Assembly: GCA_040235375.1 (NCBI GenBank) | Contig: JBECKQ010000055.1 | Span: 1 to 12,937 of the forward strand | Reading direction: 5' to 3' | Source: JBECKQ01 sp040235375 | Lineage (GTDB): Bacteria > Planctomycetota > Phycisphaerae > UBA1845 | DNA: 12,937 nucleotides | In this document: positions 11,655-12,937 of the stretch, in pieces | Layout of the letters: each line of letters starts with the position of its first letter | Position numbering within the stretch: position 1 is the stretch's first letter | Program-made: the position numbers and the translations under genes | The notes under the pieces: generated by a model | Database searches by the model: none | What the model saw: only the letters and a program-made list of their open reading frames with translations | What the model was told of the DNA's origin: nothing

Positions 11655-12937
11655 CGGCAGTGAGGGCGACAATCCCAAGCGATACGCACGACGCCGGAAG
11701 CTGGATTCTGGCCGAGGCGCTCGGCGTGTCCAAGCGGCACGTGCGCCGGCTGCACGAGCAGCTCGGACCGCTGGGCGCGTCGCGCAAGCGCGGCTCGGCG
11801 TACATCCTGCGAGCAGATCATCCCGACGTCGCCCGGCGGCTGGCGATCGCCTCGCGCGACACGAGCTATGCCGACCTGTCGGGCTTCACCACGAAGCAAG
11901 TCGAAGAGGCCCGCAAATGGCTGCGCATCGTCAAAATCGGGCGCGTGGAGATTGCCCGCAGCCTGGCCGGCGGCATGAACCGCAGCGACGCTGTCGAGGC
12001 GTTCTGCGCGACGCAGGGGGTCAGCGCGGCGACGTACCGGCGGCGGGACAAGGCGCTCAGCCGATCGCGCGGCCGACACCTTATCTCGCAGATCGACGGG
12101 CGAGGCAACCGCGCCCATGCGAGCGGCGACGGCACGGAGGCCGCCCGCTCGCCCGAAGCGTGGGACTGGTTCCTCTCTCTCTACCTCGACGAAAACAAGC
12201 TGTCCGTGACTTTGTGCCACGATATGACAGCGGAGCGGGCGCGGGCCTGCGGCTGGGCCTGGCCCAGTCTGCGGACGGTGCAGCGCTGGTCGAGGGCGAT
12301 CCCGCAAGTGTCGAAGGTGCGCTATCGCGAGGGCAAGGCCGCCTTCGAGTCGAAGTGCATGCCGCGGATGCAGCGGACGTACGAGCACGTCGCCAGCGGC
12401 GAGCACTGGTGCGCCGATGAATCGACGCTCGACCTCTACGCCCGCGCTCCGGACGGGCGCGGCGGGTGGAAGCGCGTGCGTCCGAAGCTGACCGCCTGGC
12501 TGGACATCCGCTCGCGGCTGTTCGTGGGCTGGCACATCTCGCATCGGGCGAACAGTGACACGATCGTGGCAGCGTTCAAGGCGGGCGTCGCGAGATACGG
12601 CCCGCCGGTGCAGGTGACGTGCGACAACGGCGAGGATTACAAGTCCGTCGCCGGCCGCTCGCGGAAGTGGGCGAACTTCGATCAAGCGCGGCTGCAATCC
12701 ATCTACGGCGAGCTGGGCATCGCGCCGCATTGGGCAATCCCCTACGAGCCGTGGGCAAAGATTATCGAGAGCCATTTCAGGGCCGTTCACAACCGCTTCG
12801 ACAAGCTCTTTAATTCCTACTGCGGCAACAAGCCGGAGAATCGGCCGGCGGGCGTCGAGCGCATCGGCGTCATGGCGCTGCCGACGGTGGATGAAATCGC
12901 GGCGCAATTCGAGCAGTGGCTGCACGCCCACCACCAG
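11651..12937 (+). CDS. MuA-like DDE transposase (3' end outside window)
   Basis: 429 residues are visible with no stop. N-terminal helix-turn-helix modules for end recognition: SWILAEALGVSKRHVRRLHE (residues 17-36) and MNRSDAVEAFCATQGVSAAT (around 110-130). The RNase H-like catalytic core follows, with D256 in WCADESTLDLYA, D325 in VTCDNGEDYK and E373 in KIIESHFRAVHNRFDKLF, the DDE triad; spacing of 68 and 47 residues compares well with MuA (D269, D336, E392). Further family strings are LTAWLDIRSRLFVGWHIS, WAIPYEPWAKIIES and FNSYCGNKPENRP. It would cut element ends and join them to target DNA. Translation is coupled to the preceding small gene. The MuA C-terminal beta-barrel and a MuB-like ATPase would be expected just beyond the window. 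Confidence 0.93.
   Translation, partial: MTAVRATIPSDTHDAGSWILAEALGVSKRHVRRLHEQLGPLGASRKRGSAYILRADHPDVARRLAIASRDTSYADLSGFTTKQVEEARKWLRIVKIGRVEIARSLAGGMNRSDAVEAFCATQGVSAATYRRRDKALSRSRGRHLISQIDGRGNRAHASGDGTEAARSPEAWDWFLSLYLDENKLSVTLCHDMTAERARACGWAWPSLRTVQRWSRAIPQVSKVRYREGKAAFESKCMPRMQRTYEHVASGEHWCADESTLDLYARAPDGRGGWKRVRPKLTAWLDIRSRLFVGWHISHRANSDTIVAAFKAGVARYGPPVQVTCDNGEDYKSVAGRSRKWANFDQARLQSIYGELGIAPHWAIPYEPWAKIIESHFRAVHNRFDKLFNSYCGNKPENRPAGVERIGVMALPTVDEIAAQFEQWLHAHHQ

Larger units (their letters stand above)
1368..12937. mobile_element. Mu-type transposable prophage or prophage-like element (right end outside window)
   Basis: The unit is defined by a MuA-like DDE transposase, an XRE repressor at a divergent control region, HK97-type protease and capsid genes and a tape-measure-like gene, all adjoining a chromosomal radical SAM gene. 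The left boundary is placed at the AT-richer island of repeated A-tract motifs starting near 1368, which resembles arrays of transposase end-binding sites; the exact terminal base is not determined. The arrangement differs from phage Mu, where repressor, transposase and late genes run in one overall direction away from the repressor: here identifiable virion genes lie on the far side of the repressor and point left. The other end, the target duplication and any packaging genes are not in the window. Confidence 0.75.

Noticed and set aside
11522..12934. Minus-strand ORF of 470 codons
   Set aside because: It is antisense to the DDE transposase, whose catalytic residues and family strings are clear on the plus strand.
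1..12937. tRNA or rRNA genes as an integration target
   Set aside because: No cloverleaf or rRNA-like sequence was seen; a MuA-type transposase does not need a tRNA target.

Overview
The window is GC-rich DNA with two parts: the end of a chromosomal gene, then most of one arm of a transposable (Mu-type) prophage or prophage-like element. The chromosomal part is the 3' portion of a radical SAM enzyme gene of the cobalamin-binding type (3-911, +). The high G+C and gene content would suit a planctomycete or another GC-rich environmental bacterium, but nothing here fixes the taxon, so treat that as a weak guess.

Layout. 3-911: radical SAM gene. 912 to about 1340: probable host intergenic DNA with at most a decayed small ORF. 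About 1368-1713: an AT-richer island with repeated A-tract/ACG(C/G)G motifs, a 144-bp inverted-repeat pair, a 10-bp stem-loop and a weak terminator. I read this as the left end of the element. 2122-8573 (- strand): a leftward gene block, read from right to left as XRE-type repressor, unknown 259-aa protein, HK97-type prohead protease, HK97-type major capsid protein, a small ORF, a tape-measure-like protein, an unknown 186-aa protein and a small beta-sandwich protein. A further dubious ORF lies beyond it (1573-2109). 8574-8735: divergent control region with a near-consensus sigma70-type promoter reading right (-35 at 8652, -10 at 8675) and two dyads that look like operators, one covering the -10 box. 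8736 to the window end (+ strand): early operon of six small unknown proteins and then a MuA-like DDE transposase (DDE residues D256, D325, E373) that runs off the window. Between the second and third early genes lies a 347-bp gap packed with nested inverted repeats and ending in a stem followed by TTCTTTT. This is the best candidate for a structured RNA.

How it works together (inference). The repressor gene and the early operon diverge from a shared control region, so repressor bound at the dyads would silence the early promoter and hence the transposase. The transposase would act on the A-tract motif cluster at the left end and on a right end outside the window. The leftward block supplies part of a virion: protease, capsid and tail parts. 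No terminase, portal, connector, tail tube or lysis gene can be recognised here. They may lie beyond position 12937, or the element may be reduced or use other packaging functions. The capsid gene is bracketed by strong hairpins that could set its expression apart from its neighbours.
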